NCBI GenBank assembly: GCA_022825505.1 | Contig: JAJDWR010000007.1 | Location: 1 to 62,065 of the forward strand | Origin: Gammaproteobacteria bacterium | GTDB lineage: Bacteria; Pseudomonadota; Gammaproteobacteria; Steroidobacterales; Rariloculaceae | Length of the DNA: 62,065 nt | Direction of reading: 5' to 3' | Part shown: piece after piece, positions 31,967 through 40,067 of the stretch | Numbering within the stretch: the stretch's first letter is position 1 | How the letters are laid out: each line of letters opens with the position of its first letter | Program-made: the position numbers and the translations under genes | The notes under the pieces: model-generated | Told to the model about the DNA's origin: nothing | Database searches by the model: none | What the model saw: the letters and a program-made list of their open reading frames with translations, nothing else

Positions 31967-33643
31967 TCATTCTGTAGCTTCGCCTGCGGGAGCGGTCACG
32001 GACATGCCAGCCATCCCCGCCATACCCCCGTTGGCGCGCGGTACGGATGATGGGGCTTGCGGTTGGTTGTTATTCAAATCCGCCGCTTCCGCAAAGTCTT
32101 CCCACGCCGTCATCAGCTCCCGTCTGATCTCCGGATACTCGTTCGACAAATCGTTCATCTCCTGAGGATCATCGGCGAGATTGAACAGCTCCCAGTCCGT
32201 ATCTTCCGTGGGCTCCTGCATTCGCAAGAGATCGTAAATGAGCTTCCATTCCCCTCTCACGAGCGCGCGCGCCTCGGCCGTCACATAGGGAATGGCCTCG
32301 GATTCGCCGTGGGTCGATGCGGAGTCACCGGTCAGCCGGGGCCAGAAAGACTTGCCCCTGACGGGCAGATAGTCGGGCCCTGGACCCTCCGCGTCGGCGA
32401 TCTCCAGAAGCGTCGGGAGGATGTCCATGACTGTTATGTAGTCGTCATCAAGCCCGCCCTTCTCGGCGATGGCACTGTGTGCCACGAACGCGGTGACGCG
32501 AACGCCACCTTCGGTCAGCGCGCCTTTCGTCCACTTGAAAGGTGCGGTGGACGCTTCCGCCCAGCCGATACCGTATGCGGGAAAGGACTCGGCCGTGCCG
32601 AGCTTTTCCAGGGAATTGTCGAACTCGAGCCCCATTCTCGCCGTGTAAAAGCCCTCGAGGAGATCTTCGGCGCCGTTATCGGACATGAATACGAAAACGG
32701 TGTTGTCGAACTGGCCGGACTGCTTCAGGTAGTTGACGAAGCGTCCCACATGAAAGTCGATGTTCTCTATCATGGCCGCGTAGACTTCCATGGTACGTGC
32801 CGAGTGTGCCTTCTCTTCGTCGGTGAGTGTCTCCCAGCGAACGGTTCGACTGGGCGGCACGTAGTCCACATCGATATTCCCGGGAATGACCCCAAGTTCC
32901 CTCGCTCTCGCCATCCGCTGCCTCAGGAGGACGTCGTACCCGGCGTCATAGTGGCCTTCGTAGCGGTCCAGCCAGTCATCCGGCGCCTGCAGCGGTATGT
33001 GGGGGGCCGTATAGGCCAGCCACGTAAACCAGGGCCTTCCATCTGCCCGGTTCGATTCGATGTACTCGATGGCCTTGTCGGTAAAGGCTTCGGTCGAGAA
33101 GAAATCGGAGGGCAGATCCTGCATTCGGATGTCTTCTCCGTTTTCCTTCATCTCCAGGCCGCCGGTATTGACGTTCGCGGGCGCATTGAAATGCGAGCCG
33201 ATAATGGCATCCCGGACGTACGCCCTTTCGAAGCCGTGAGCCAGGGCGCCATTTTCCGGTGGCCTGCGGCCGGGCGGATTGTTCTGCCACTTGCCCGACA
33301 GATAGGTGTGATAACCGGCCTCGCGCAGCAGCTCGGGCAGGCTCTGCACATTCGGTTTCAGCGCGCCGCGAGTCAACGCTTCCACGCTCGTCATCCCCGA
33401 CATGAGCATCGCCCGCGTGGGACCGCAGGTGGGGCCGCTGTGAAAATTCGTCAGCCTGACACCGCTGAAGGCAAGCTCGTCGAGATTCGGGGTCCTGATC
33501 TCCGCACCGAACGCACCCATGTCCGTGTATCCCATGTCGTCGGGCATGATGATGACGATATTGGGGCGCGTATCCGGTTGCTGCGCCGCCGCCGTTGCCC
33601 ACCAGACCGCAAGCCATAGGACCGCCAACAGCCGCTCATTCAT
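31967..33643 (-). CDS. Secreted Cys-type sulfatase (arylsulfatase type)
   Basis: Sulfatase of 558 residues. A signal peptide (MNERLLAVLWLAVWWATAAA) precedes PNIVIIMPDDMGYTDMGAFG. The formylglycine site is CGPTR in GPTCGPTRAMLMSG, with LSGKWQNNPPGRRPPENGAL and FVFMSDNGAEDLLEGFY downstream. It belongs to the arylsulfatase A/choline sulfatase-like branch and is distinct from the sulfatases at 1092 and 6130. The C-terminal tail after about residue 520 is low in complexity (Asn/Gln/Pro then Gly/Met/Ala). Its ATG overlaps the stop codon of an upstream gene stub (ATGA). The flavocytochrome pair upstream suggests an aromatic sulfate as substrate, which is only an inference. Confidence 0.92.
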   Translation of the reverse strand: MNERLLAVLWLAVWWATAAAQQPDTRPNIVIIMPDDMGYTDMGAFGAEIRTPNLDELAFSGVRLTNFHSGPTCGPTRAMLMSGMTSVEALTRGALKPNVQSLPELLREAGYHTYLSGKWQNNPPGRRPPENGALAHGFERAYVRDAIIGSHFNAPANVNTGGLEMKENGEDIRMQDLPSDFFSTEAFTDKAIEYIESNRADGRPWFTWLAYTAPHIPLQAPDDWLDRYEGHYDAGYDVLLRQRMARARELGVIPGNIDVDYVPPSRTVRWETLTDEEKAHSARTMEVYAAMIENIDFHVGRFVNYLKQSGQFDNTVFVFMSDNGAEDLLEGFYTARMGLEFDNSLEKLGTAESFPAYGIGWAEASTAPFKWTKGALTEGGVRVTAFVAHSAIAEKGGLDDDYITVMDILPTLLEIADAEGPGPDYLPVRGKSFWPRLTGDSASTHGESEAIPYVTAEARALVRGEWKLIYDLLRMQEPTEDTDWELFNLADDPQEMNDLSNEYPEIRRELMTAWEDFAEAADLNNNQPQAPSSVPRANGGMAGMAGMSVTAPAGEATE

Positions 33644-33858
33644 GTGAGGTCCTTTTCATCCAGGCGGCGATATCGCTCGACGATGCATAGCGCATCGGAA
33701 TGGATCGACATTCTGCCTTCCGCAAATATCCACGTGTCGTCGGTGAAATTCTTGGTCTCCACGACGAAAGTGCCACCTTCCCAATGGCCCACGTAGTCCC
33801 CTCGCCACGACGGGGGCAGTCTGCCCCTATGGCTCATTGTAACGGGTGAGATACGCAA
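33640..33858 (-). pseudogene. Gene stub carrying a C-terminal motif of a larger uncharacterised family
   Basis: The frame encodes GDYVGHWEGGTFVVETKNFT followed by DDTWIF, SIHSDALCIVERYRRLDEK. This matches the motif G(D/E)SVGxWEGDTLVVET.xFxDxTW...HSDALxVxERYRR near the C-terminus of exported proteins that are normally about 350-450 residues long. Only about 55 family residues remain; the N-terminal part is missing and the C-terminal part ends at DLT, overlapping the sulfatase ATG. The frame overlaps the cytochrome c gene by 32 bases. It is most likely a deletion remnant, though it may still couple translation of the sulfatase. Confidence 0.6.
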
Positions 33859-34171
33859 TAACCGCCTCCAGGTCCTGCTCCGACACCTCAGTGATCCGAA
33901 TCGGCGTCATGCCGGGCGTCGCTGTGCGTACCACGGCTCTTATGTACTCCGGCGTCAGGTTCGTGCGCTCGGCGAGGACGCCCGGGACCGCGCCCTGGTA
34001 TCGAAGTTGCAAAGTCATCGTGCCGCCTTTCTGCGGCCCTGGCCCGTGGCAGTATTCGCACCTGCCCATATAGACTTCCCGGCCCTGGGCCACGAGGTCG
34101 TCCTGACCGAGCGCGGCGCTGACAACAAAAACGACGGCAGCAAACCCGGATAGCCAACTCAAGATTCTCAT
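33827..34171 (-). CDS. Small exported cytochrome c, PchC-like
   Basis: Protein of 114 residues with signal peptide (MRILSWLSGFAAVVFVVSAA, cut near LGQ) and a single heme c site, CEYCH in GREVYMGRCEYCHGPGPQKG. A likely axial Met is in ATPGMTPIRITEVS. Size and position match the cytochrome subunit of p-cresol methylhydroxylase-type flavocytochromes, which takes electrons from the FAD subunit in the periplasm. Its ATG overlaps the stop codon of the flavoprotein gene by 4 bases (34168-34171), so the two are translationally coupled. The FAD subunit has no obvious signal peptide and may be co-exported. Confidence 0.82.
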   Translation of the reverse strand: MRILSWLSGFAAVVFVVSAALGQDDLVAQGREVYMGRCEYCHGPGPQKGGTMTLQLRYQGAVPGVLAERTNLTPEYIRAVVRTATPGMTPIRITEVSEQDLEAVIAYLTRYNEP

Positions 34172-35727
34172 GCCTGGCCCTCCCGCATACGCGCCGGCCA
34201 GATGCCGTTCTTTCCGGGTGCGATGATGCCGTTGGGGTCGAGCGCGTCCTTGATCCGTTCATTGAAGCGCAGCAGCGCAGCGTCATTCCAGTCGTAGGCC
34301 GCCATGGCTTCGGACATCATTGACAGAGGCGCGCGGTATTCGCCCCAGCCGTTCTCGCGCGCGAGTTGATGGAGTTGCACGATTTGCTCCCTCGATCGCT
34401 CGTTGAAGTCCCGATCGGTCGCACTGCCGGGCACACCCGCGAGCGCGATGAGCGCGTGCGGCGAGTGCATGTGAAGCGGTCCGCCGAAATACCGTCGCCC
34501 GAATTGCCGGTTGAACGCATCGATGGTCTCGAGGAACTCCCAGTACTTCCGGCCGCTGAACGGCACAACCATCGACGCGGCCCAGCCGTTGCCGTGATTC
34601 CACAACGGGATCTCCTGGAAGGACGGGATGCCGGCGGCGAGCTTGGATTCGCTCAGCATCTCATCCGGGTTGTAAGGCGCGGTGTAGCGCTCGGAGACGA
34701 ACTGACAATTATCGATGACCGATGCAAACTCGTCTTGTGTCTGTTCCCAATTCGTATCGACCACCCGTTCATATCCGTAGTAGCCAAGCCGGCAGCGCCA
34801 ACCCGGCGGACCCGGGGGCGGGCCACCGGGCGCCATGCCGCCAGGGGGCATTCCGCCCCCGGGCCCAAAGCCGCCTTCGACCGGGCCGCCGCGATTCGTG
34901 CTGGCCGATGCGCTGTTGGGAATGACGTTCGAGATACGCAGCGGCCGCAAGACATCGAGCATGGGCACGATATCTTCATGATTCGGCACATAGACCTCGG
35001 CCGAACGGAACGCCGGTGGCTCGGGGTAAAGCCAGATGCCCATCTTGGTCACGACGCCAAGGCTTGTCTGGGAGAAGAGACCATCGACCCAGGGGCCCAA
35101 ACCATACTTGTACTGCTGCCATGTTTCGGAATTGGCAACTGCGCCCATGCCGGTGCGAACGACCTCGCCCGTTGCAAGCACGACCTCCATGCCGCATTGC
35201 GCGTTGATTCGCTCCCCGAGCGGACCATAGCCCACGCCGCGCTCGATGGTGTTGGCGATGATGCTGGAGTACGCGGGAGACGGCCCATCGATCCAGAGCT
35301 TCATTCCGCGCCGCTGGATCTCGATCCACAGATCGTATTGGCTTACGCCCGGCTCGACGAGCGCGTACGCCTGCTCCTCATTGATTTCGAGGATGCGGTT
35401 CATGCGTTTCAGGTCGAGAATCACGCTGCCGTTCACGATGGCATCGGGACCGCCGTAGGTGTAGTTCTTGCCGGTCGAGATGATCCAGATCGGTATCCGA
35501 TAATCGTTGCAGACTCGCAGCACGCCCTGGACGCCCTCGACATTCTCCGGCGCCACGGCGGCCGACGGAATGGCCTGCTCGCCCAATGCCGTCAACGGCG
35601 AAGAGGTGTCACGATACATCTCGATGTGTTCTTCTATCGTGAAAACCCAGTCGTTGCCGACAACGCCACGGAATTCGGCCAGCGCATCGTCGAACTGGCT
35701 CTGGGATAATCCTGGAGGAATGGTCAT
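34168..35727 (-). CDS. VAO/PCMH-family FAD-linked oxidase, PchF-like
   Basis: Flavoprotein of 519 residues resembling the flavoprotein subunit of 4-cresol dehydrogenase and vanillyl-alcohol oxidase. The FAD-binding PCMH domain has IPIWIISTGKNYTYGGPDAI, LDLKRMNRILEINEEQAYAL followed by VEPGVSQYDLW and TIERGVGYGPLGERI. The C-terminal cap ends with LNPNGI-type ALDPNGIIAPGKNGIWP, typical of the family. These enzymes hydroxylate or oxidise para-alkyl phenols. An unusual Gly/Pro/Met-rich insert (GGFGPGGGMPPGGMAPGG and onward) lies near residues 275-302 in the cap domain. A ribosome site AAGGGA precedes the ATG. The cytochrome subunit gene overlaps its stop. Confidence 0.85.
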   Translation of the reverse strand: MTIPPGLSQSQFDDALAEFRGVVGNDWVFTIEEHIEMYRDTSSPLTALGEQAIPSAAVAPENVEGVQGVLRVCNDYRIPIWIISTGKNYTYGGPDAIVNGSVILDLKRMNRILEINEEQAYALVEPGVSQYDLWIEIQRRGMKLWIDGPSPAYSSIIANTIERGVGYGPLGERINAQCGMEVVLATGEVVRTGMGAVANSETWQQYKYGLGPWVDGLFSQTSLGVVTKMGIWLYPEPPAFRSAEVYVPNHEDIVPMLDVLRPLRISNVIPNSASASTNRGGPVEGGFGPGGGMPPGGMAPGGPPPGPPGWRCRLGYYGYERVVDTNWEQTQDEFASVIDNCQFVSERYTAPYNPDEMLSESKLAAGIPSFQEIPLWNHGNGWAASMVVPFSGRKYWEFLETIDAFNRQFGRRYFGGPLHMHSPHALIALAGVPGSATDRDFNERSREQIVQLHQLARENGWGEYRAPLSMMSEAMAAYDWNDAALLRFNERIKDALDPNGIIAPGKNGIWPARMREGQA

Positions 35728-35749
35728 TGTTGTTCCCTTTTGCTGGACG

Positions 35750-37063
35750 CTACACGGAGTGCAGCTCCAGTCCGAGCGTATTGAACATTTCGAAACCGTT
35801 ATCGGTCACGACGCCCGTACCGCCGAGACGAACTTCGTCAGACCTGCTGCCGAAAGCACCGCACTCGAAGCTCAGCGCCATGCCCGGCTGTAAAACGATG
35901 TCCGCACCGCGGGTGGCCTGGTACGGACCTCCCTGACCAACCGGTCCCACAAGCGCAAGCGGCATCAGGCTGTGGATGTGCGGAAAGCCGTGCCGGAGAC
36001 CAGCGTCGGCGACGATCTGTTCCATCGGATCGATCACGGAGGCAAACGTCCGGCCGGGCCTGACGTTGTCCAGACCATAGTCCAGAACCTGCTTTGCGAT
36101 CTCCGCGCTCCCGAGCACAGCCTCGCCAGGTTCGCCGATCGTGAAGGTCAGTGTGACCTGAGCGTAACTGCCCGCGTGGTGAATGCCGTACTCCGTGGCA
36201 AAGCGCTGGCCCGCGCGCATCGGCCCGCCGCCGGCGTGAACCTGAATGTCCGAGACGATATCGTTGAGCACGAAGAACCTGTGAATCTCGGCCCTCAGTT
36301 CGCGAACCTCCATATCCTCGCGGGCTGTCGCAAGCATGAATTCGTGCAGCCTTTCGCCGGCCGCCGCAGCCTTTCGCACGTTGGCGATTTCCTCGTCGCC
36401 CTTGACCATCATTACTTCAGTAAACTGATCGGTAATGTCGACAAACGAGGCGTCCGGCAGGCCCGTTTCAATTTCGTTCCACGTACTGTGGTCCCACAGA
36501 CCGTCGTGGAAGAACTCCGGCAGACCGAACTGACCCGGCTCGAGGCCGACAACACCGAAACGCCTATCGGCGAGGCCCTCTTCTCTGACACTCCGAACAA
36601 CGAGTTCGCCCGTGCGGCCCTGCATATTGGAGTAGCTCCGAGTTATCCACCTCGGTCCCGCCGACGGAAATGGACGGGCATTCATGGTGAACGGATCACC
36701 GGAAACCGGAAGAATAACCACTGACGGTTTGAGAAATGCTCCCTCATTCGTCAGATAGTTCGCGAACTGGAGAATGGTTGTCCCGGTGCGTTGCGGAACC
36801 ATCAGCGCATCGAGGTTGTTTCTCTCAAGGAGTGCCCGGACCGCAGCGAATCGGCGGTCGCGTTCTGCGAGCGTGTACGTCGGCGCACCCATACCGGGCG
36901 GCGGTGCCGGCGGCCGGCGCTCGTCCGCTTGCTGGGCGAGCGTTTTCCCCGAGTGCGTACCGAGTGTCAGCAGCCCGAGCCCTGCTGCCATCGCACTCGA
37001 ATCGCCAATGAACTGTCGCCTGTTGACGTTGATGATCTCCTGCTTTCCCGTTCGCATCTTCAT
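35750..37063 (-). CDS. Tat-exported creatinase/aminopeptidase P-fold (M24-like) protein
   Basis: Protein of 437 residues. A Tat signal (NVNRRQFIGDSSAMAAGLGL) is followed by a creatinase N-terminal domain (ERDRRFAAVRALLERNNLDA) and a pita-bread domain (EEIANVRKAAAAGERLHEFM onward). In metallopeptidases of this fold the metal is held by Asp, Asp, His, Glu, Glu. Here the equivalent segments read RFATEYGIHHAG and YAQVTLTFTIGEPG, so the two Asp positions appear to be Glu and Gln. The final Glu segment reads VRLGGTGVVTDNG. It therefore looks metal-free, like creatinase. Its strong ribosome site is AAAGGA. It is the first gene of a unit running through the flavocytochrome pair to the sulfatase. Confidence 0.78.
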   Translation of the reverse strand: MKMRTGKQEIINVNRRQFIGDSSAMAAGLGLLTLGTHSGKTLAQQADERRPPAPPPGMGAPTYTLAERDRRFAAVRALLERNNLDALMVPQRTGTTILQFANYLTNEGAFLKPSVVILPVSGDPFTMNARPFPSAGPRWITRSYSNMQGRTGELVVRSVREEGLADRRFGVVGLEPGQFGLPEFFHDGLWDHSTWNEIETGLPDASFVDITDQFTEVMMVKGDEEIANVRKAAAAGERLHEFMLATAREDMEVRELRAEIHRFFVLNDIVSDIQVHAGGGPMRAGQRFATEYGIHHAGSYAQVTLTFTIGEPGEAVLGSAEIAKQVLDYGLDNVRPGRTFASVIDPMEQIVADAGLRHGFPHIHSLMPLALVGPVGQGGPYQATRGADIVLQPGMALSFECGAFGSRSDEVRLGGTGVVTDNGFEMFNTLGLELHSV

Positions 37064-37254
37064 GTCGTCTGTTCCTTTCGCTTGCGCTCCCCCGAGTTAT
37101 GCATCTCCATGCATATTACGTTAACCGTCAAGGTAAGGTCTGATCCACTGTCGCAATCGGACTTGTGCCGGCTGAATCGGCAAGTGGCCACCATTTCCGC
37201 GCTGGCCGGGTGTCAATAGTGCGTCCAAGCGTGGCACTTTGCGGAATCGAATCG

Positions 37255-37339
37255 TGGTGCCGATGGCCGGACTCGAACCGGCACGGCTTGCGCCACTGCC
37301 CCCTCAAGACAGCGTGTCTACCAGTTCCACCACATCGGC
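37255..37339 (-). tRNA. tRNA-Leu (anticodon GAG)
   Basis: An 85-base class II tRNA. The acceptor stem GCCGATG pairs perfectly with CATCGGC, followed by A and an encoded CCA (37257-37255). The D arm has the TGGTGGAACTGGTAGACAC type of tRNA-Leu. The anticodon stem CTGTC/GGCAG encloses the loop TTGAGGG, giving GAG. A long variable arm and the GGTTCGAGTCC T arm follow. It lies just downstream of secG on the same strand, as in many Gammaproteobacteria. Confidence 0.95.
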
Positions 37340-37384
37340 ATTGAATTGATTCGGTGCGATCCGCGCGTTTGCGACAGCGGGAGC

Positions 37385-37795
37385 CTAAGGTTGGGCCGGT
37401 TCTTCGGCCGGGGGTTCCTCCAGGCCGGGCAGCGACGGTAGCTCGGGCAGTTCAGGCAGTTCGGTCGGAACCGCCAGGGGATCGGGCTCGAAGACTTCGG
37501 GCTCCGGCACGGTCCCCAACACAGATTCGTCTTCCAGAATGCTCGTCGGTGCAGTGGGAGTCTGGCCGGCCAGATAGGCCAACGAAAGACTGGTGACGAA
37601 GAACATCGTCGCCAATACACCGGTCGCCCGGGAGAAAAAACTCGCGCTGCCGCGAGCGCCGAATACGGTGCCCGAGGCGCCGGCCCCAAAGCCGGTGCCG
37701 GCTTCTGCGCCCTTGCCGCGCTGCAACAGCACGAGGACGATGATCATCAGCGCCACCAGCAAGTGTATGTAGAGCACTATGGATTGAATCGCCAT
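37385..37795 (-). CDS. secG: Preprotein translocase subunit SecG
   Basis: Inner-membrane protein of 136 residues that assists SecYE in protein export. The first membrane helix (IVLYIHLLVALMIIVLVLLQ) is followed by the conserved cytoplasmic loop RGKGAEAGTGFGAGASGTVF followed by GARGSASFFSR, and a second helix (TGVLATMFFVTSLSLAYLAG). The C-terminal tail (about residues 80-136) is rich in Pro and Glu (LPELPELPSLPGLEEPPAEE), a common variable extension in this family. It begins 18 bases after tpiA and precedes tRNA-Leu, so it ends a core transcription unit. Confidence 0.95.
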   Translation of the reverse strand: MAIQSIVLYIHLLVALMIIVLVLLQRGKGAEAGTGFGAGASGTVFGARGSASFFSRATGVLATMFFVTSLSLAYLAGQTPTAPTSILEDESVLGTVPEPEVFEPDPLAVPTELPELPELPSLPGLEEPPAEEPAQP

Positions 37796-37813
37796 TCGCC
37801 GATCTCCGTCCGC

Positions 37814-38578
37814 CTACGCCGCTGCCGCCTCGAAAATTGCCAGAAAGTCCCGCGCATCCAGTGATGCGCCGCCCACCAGGCCGCCATCGATGTCGTCCAT
37901 GGCGAGCAGTTCGCGGGCATTGGAACCCTTGACGCTGCCGCCGTAGAGGATCCTCAACTCGGCGGCGATTATATCACCCTGCCCTGCGATCAATCCGCGA
38001 ATGAAGCCGTGAACTTCCTGGGCCTGTCGCGGGGTGGCGGTGTGCCCGGTACCGATGGCCCAGACGGGTTCATAGGCCACGACTGCGTCGGCGAAGGCAG
38101 CGGCCCCGGCCGCCGACAGCACGCTTTCCACCTGCCGTCCCACGACCTCTTCGGTTCGCCCTGCTTGGCGATCTTCCAGCAATTCGCCGACACAGAGGAT
38201 CGGGGTGAGGCCCTGCGCTTGTGCCGCGCTGAACTTGGCCGCAACCGTATCGTCGTCCTCGCCGAACAGCGCGCGCCGTTCCGAATGGCCCACGATGACG
38301 AAGTCGCAGCCCAGGTTTTTCAGCATCCTTCCCGACACCTCGCCCGTATAGGCCCCGTAATCGGCGAACGCGGCGAGATTCTGGGCGCCGAGATGGATGG
38401 GACCGCCGGAGAGGCAGCGACCGACGGTCTGCAGATAGACGGGCGGCGGGCACAGCAGCATGCTCGCCTGGGAGGTGTCGCCGACCCCGTCCGTCAATGC
38501 GGCCGCAAGCGCCTCGCAGGACGCGAGCGAGCCGTGCATCTTCCAGTTTCCCGCGATGAGCGGGGTTCTCTTCGCCAT
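37814..38578 (-). CDS. tpiA: Triosephosphate isomerase
   Basis: Glycolytic enzyme of 254 residues interconverting dihydroxyacetone phosphate and glyceraldehyde 3-phosphate. The catalytic Lys is in IAGNWKMHGS, the catalytic His in GHSERR and the catalytic Glu in VAYEPVWAIGTG; the phosphate loop is LRILYGGSVKGSNA. The frame is open 24 codons further upstream, but ATG 38578 gives the standard N-terminus MAKRTPLIAGNWKM. It sits 46 bases after glmM and 18 bases before secG, the usual gammaproteobacterial order. Confidence 0.97.
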   Translation of the reverse strand: MAKRTPLIAGNWKMHGSLASCEALAAALTDGVGDTSQASMLLCPPPVYLQTVGRCLSGGPIHLGAQNLAAFADYGAYTGEVSGRMLKNLGCDFVIVGHSERRALFGEDDDTVAAKFSAAQAQGLTPILCVGELLEDRQAGRTEEVVGRQVESVLSAAGAAAFADAVVAYEPVWAIGTGHTATPRQAQEVHGFIRGLIAGQGDIIAAELRILYGGSVKGSNARELLAMDDIDGGLVGGASLDARDFLAIFEAAAA

Positions 38579-38624
38579 ATCCGTAGTCGCTTGAAGGTTG
38601 AGTGCCGGTCGGCGGGCGCAGAGC

Positions 38625-39980
38625 TTACGAAGAGGCCGCCATGGAATCAATACGGCTTCTCACCGAATCCGCCAGGCGATGGGCCACCGAGGAGACGGTT
38701 TCTTCGTCCTCGCCCTCCACCATCACGCGAATCACGGGCTCCGTGCCGGAGGACCGAAGAACCACGCGGCCGTGTTTTCCGAGCACCGCCTCGGCTTCGC
38801 CCACCGCGTCGCGGATGGCAGGTTCTTCGTTGACATCGACGGAGTCGGCAGCCTCAACATTGACGATCAGTTGCGGGTAGACCGGCATGTCCTCGACAAG
38901 TTCTCGGAGGCTGGCTCCGGTACGCCTCATTACTGCCAGCACCTGAAGCGCGGTGACGAGGCCGTCGCCGGTGGTGGCCTTGTCGAGGCACAGGACGTGA
39001 CCCGAAGTCTCGCCGCCGAGTATACCGCCGCTGGCCTTGAGCATCTCCAGGACATGGCGGTCTCCTACCCTGGCGCGGCGAAATTCGATGCCGAGTTCCC
39101 CAAGCGCTGTTTCAAGACCCAGGTTGCTCATGACCGTGCCGACGACCGGGCCTCGCAGGGCACCCTGCTCCAAGCGGTCGCGCGCGAGGATATAGAGCAG
39201 GCGGTCACCATCGATCAATTCGCCGCTTTCGTCCACCATCACCACGCGGTCACCGTCGCCGTCCAGCGCCAATCCGGCTTGGGCGCGCACACCCGTCACC
39301 GTCAATTGCAACAAGTCCGGCCGCGTCGCACCGCAGCCGTCATTGATGTTCCGCCCGTTCGGAGAACAGCCGACCGGCACAACTTCCGCCCCCAGATCCT
39401 CCATCACCCGCGGCGCGACCTTGTAGGCAGCGCCGTGGGAGGCATCCACCACCAGCTTCAGCCCTTCGAAGTTCATGCCGCCGGGAATCGTCCGCTTGCA
39501 GAATTCCTGGTAATCCACCCGCGTGTCGGCAATATGCCTGGCCTGGCCCAACGCCCTGGAGGAACGGGTCACGACCGGCGATTCCAGTTGCGCCTCAATG
39601 GCCTCCTCGATCTCATCGGACAGCTTGGCGCCAGCGCGGTCGAACAGCTTGATGCCGTTATCGTGGTAGGGATTGTGAGAAGCGCTGATGACAATACCGA
39701 AGTCGGCGCCGAGTTGCTTCGTGAGAAACGCGATCGCAGGCGTCGGCAACGGCCCCGTGAGCAGCACGTCAACGCCGGAGGCCACAAATCCCGCCTCCAT
39801 GGCCGATTCGAACATGTAGCCGGAAACGCGCGTGTCCTTGCCGATGAGCACCGAACCGCCCTCAGGCGCAAGCACGCGCGCCGCCGCACTGGCCAGCCGC
39901 AACGCGAATTCCACGGTCATCGGTGGGCGGCCAACTTCCCCACGAATCCCGTCAGTACCGAAGTAGCGCTTGCCTCGCAT
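38625..39980 (-). CDS. glmM: Phosphoglucosamine mutase
   Basis: Cytoplasmic enzyme of 451 residues converting glucosamine 6-phosphate to glucosamine 1-phosphate for UDP-GlcNAc synthesis. The N-terminus RYFGTDGIRGEVG, the phosphoserine loop GIVISASHNPYHDNGIKLFD, the Mg site ALDGDGDRVVMVDE, the sugar-binding GETSGHV and the phosphate-binding RSSGTEPVIRVMVEG are all present. Length matches the family. In many relatives folP lies between ftsH and glmM; here the 87-base gap contains no gene. Confidence 0.97.
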   Translation of the reverse strand: MRGKRYFGTDGIRGEVGRPPMTVEFALRLASAAARVLAPEGGSVLIGKDTRVSGYMFESAMEAGFVASGVDVLLTGPLPTPAIAFLTKQLGADFGIVISASHNPYHDNGIKLFDRAGAKLSDEIEEAIEAQLESPVVTRSSRALGQARHIADTRVDYQEFCKRTIPGGMNFEGLKLVVDASHGAAYKVAPRVMEDLGAEVVPVGCSPNGRNINDGCGATRPDLLQLTVTGVRAQAGLALDGDGDRVVMVDESGELIDGDRLLYILARDRLEQGALRGPVVGTVMSNLGLETALGELGIEFRRARVGDRHVLEMLKASGGILGGETSGHVLCLDKATTGDGLVTALQVLAVMRRTGASLRELVEDMPVYPQLIVNVEAADSVDVNEEPAIRDAVGEAEAVLGKHGRVVLRSSGTEPVIRVMVEGEDEETVSSVAHRLADSVRSRIDSMAASS

Positions 39981-40067
39981 GCCTCAGCAACCTCTGTCGC
40001 GCAATCCTGGCATGAGTCTCAAGGGTGGGACGAGGGTCGCGCGAGCGCCTCGGTGCGTGCCGTGCGG

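Noticed and set aside
37064..37254. A left attachment site matching the tRNA-Leu 3' end
   Set aside because: I looked for a second copy of the tRNA 3' sequence elsewhere in the window and saw none; any partner must lie outside.
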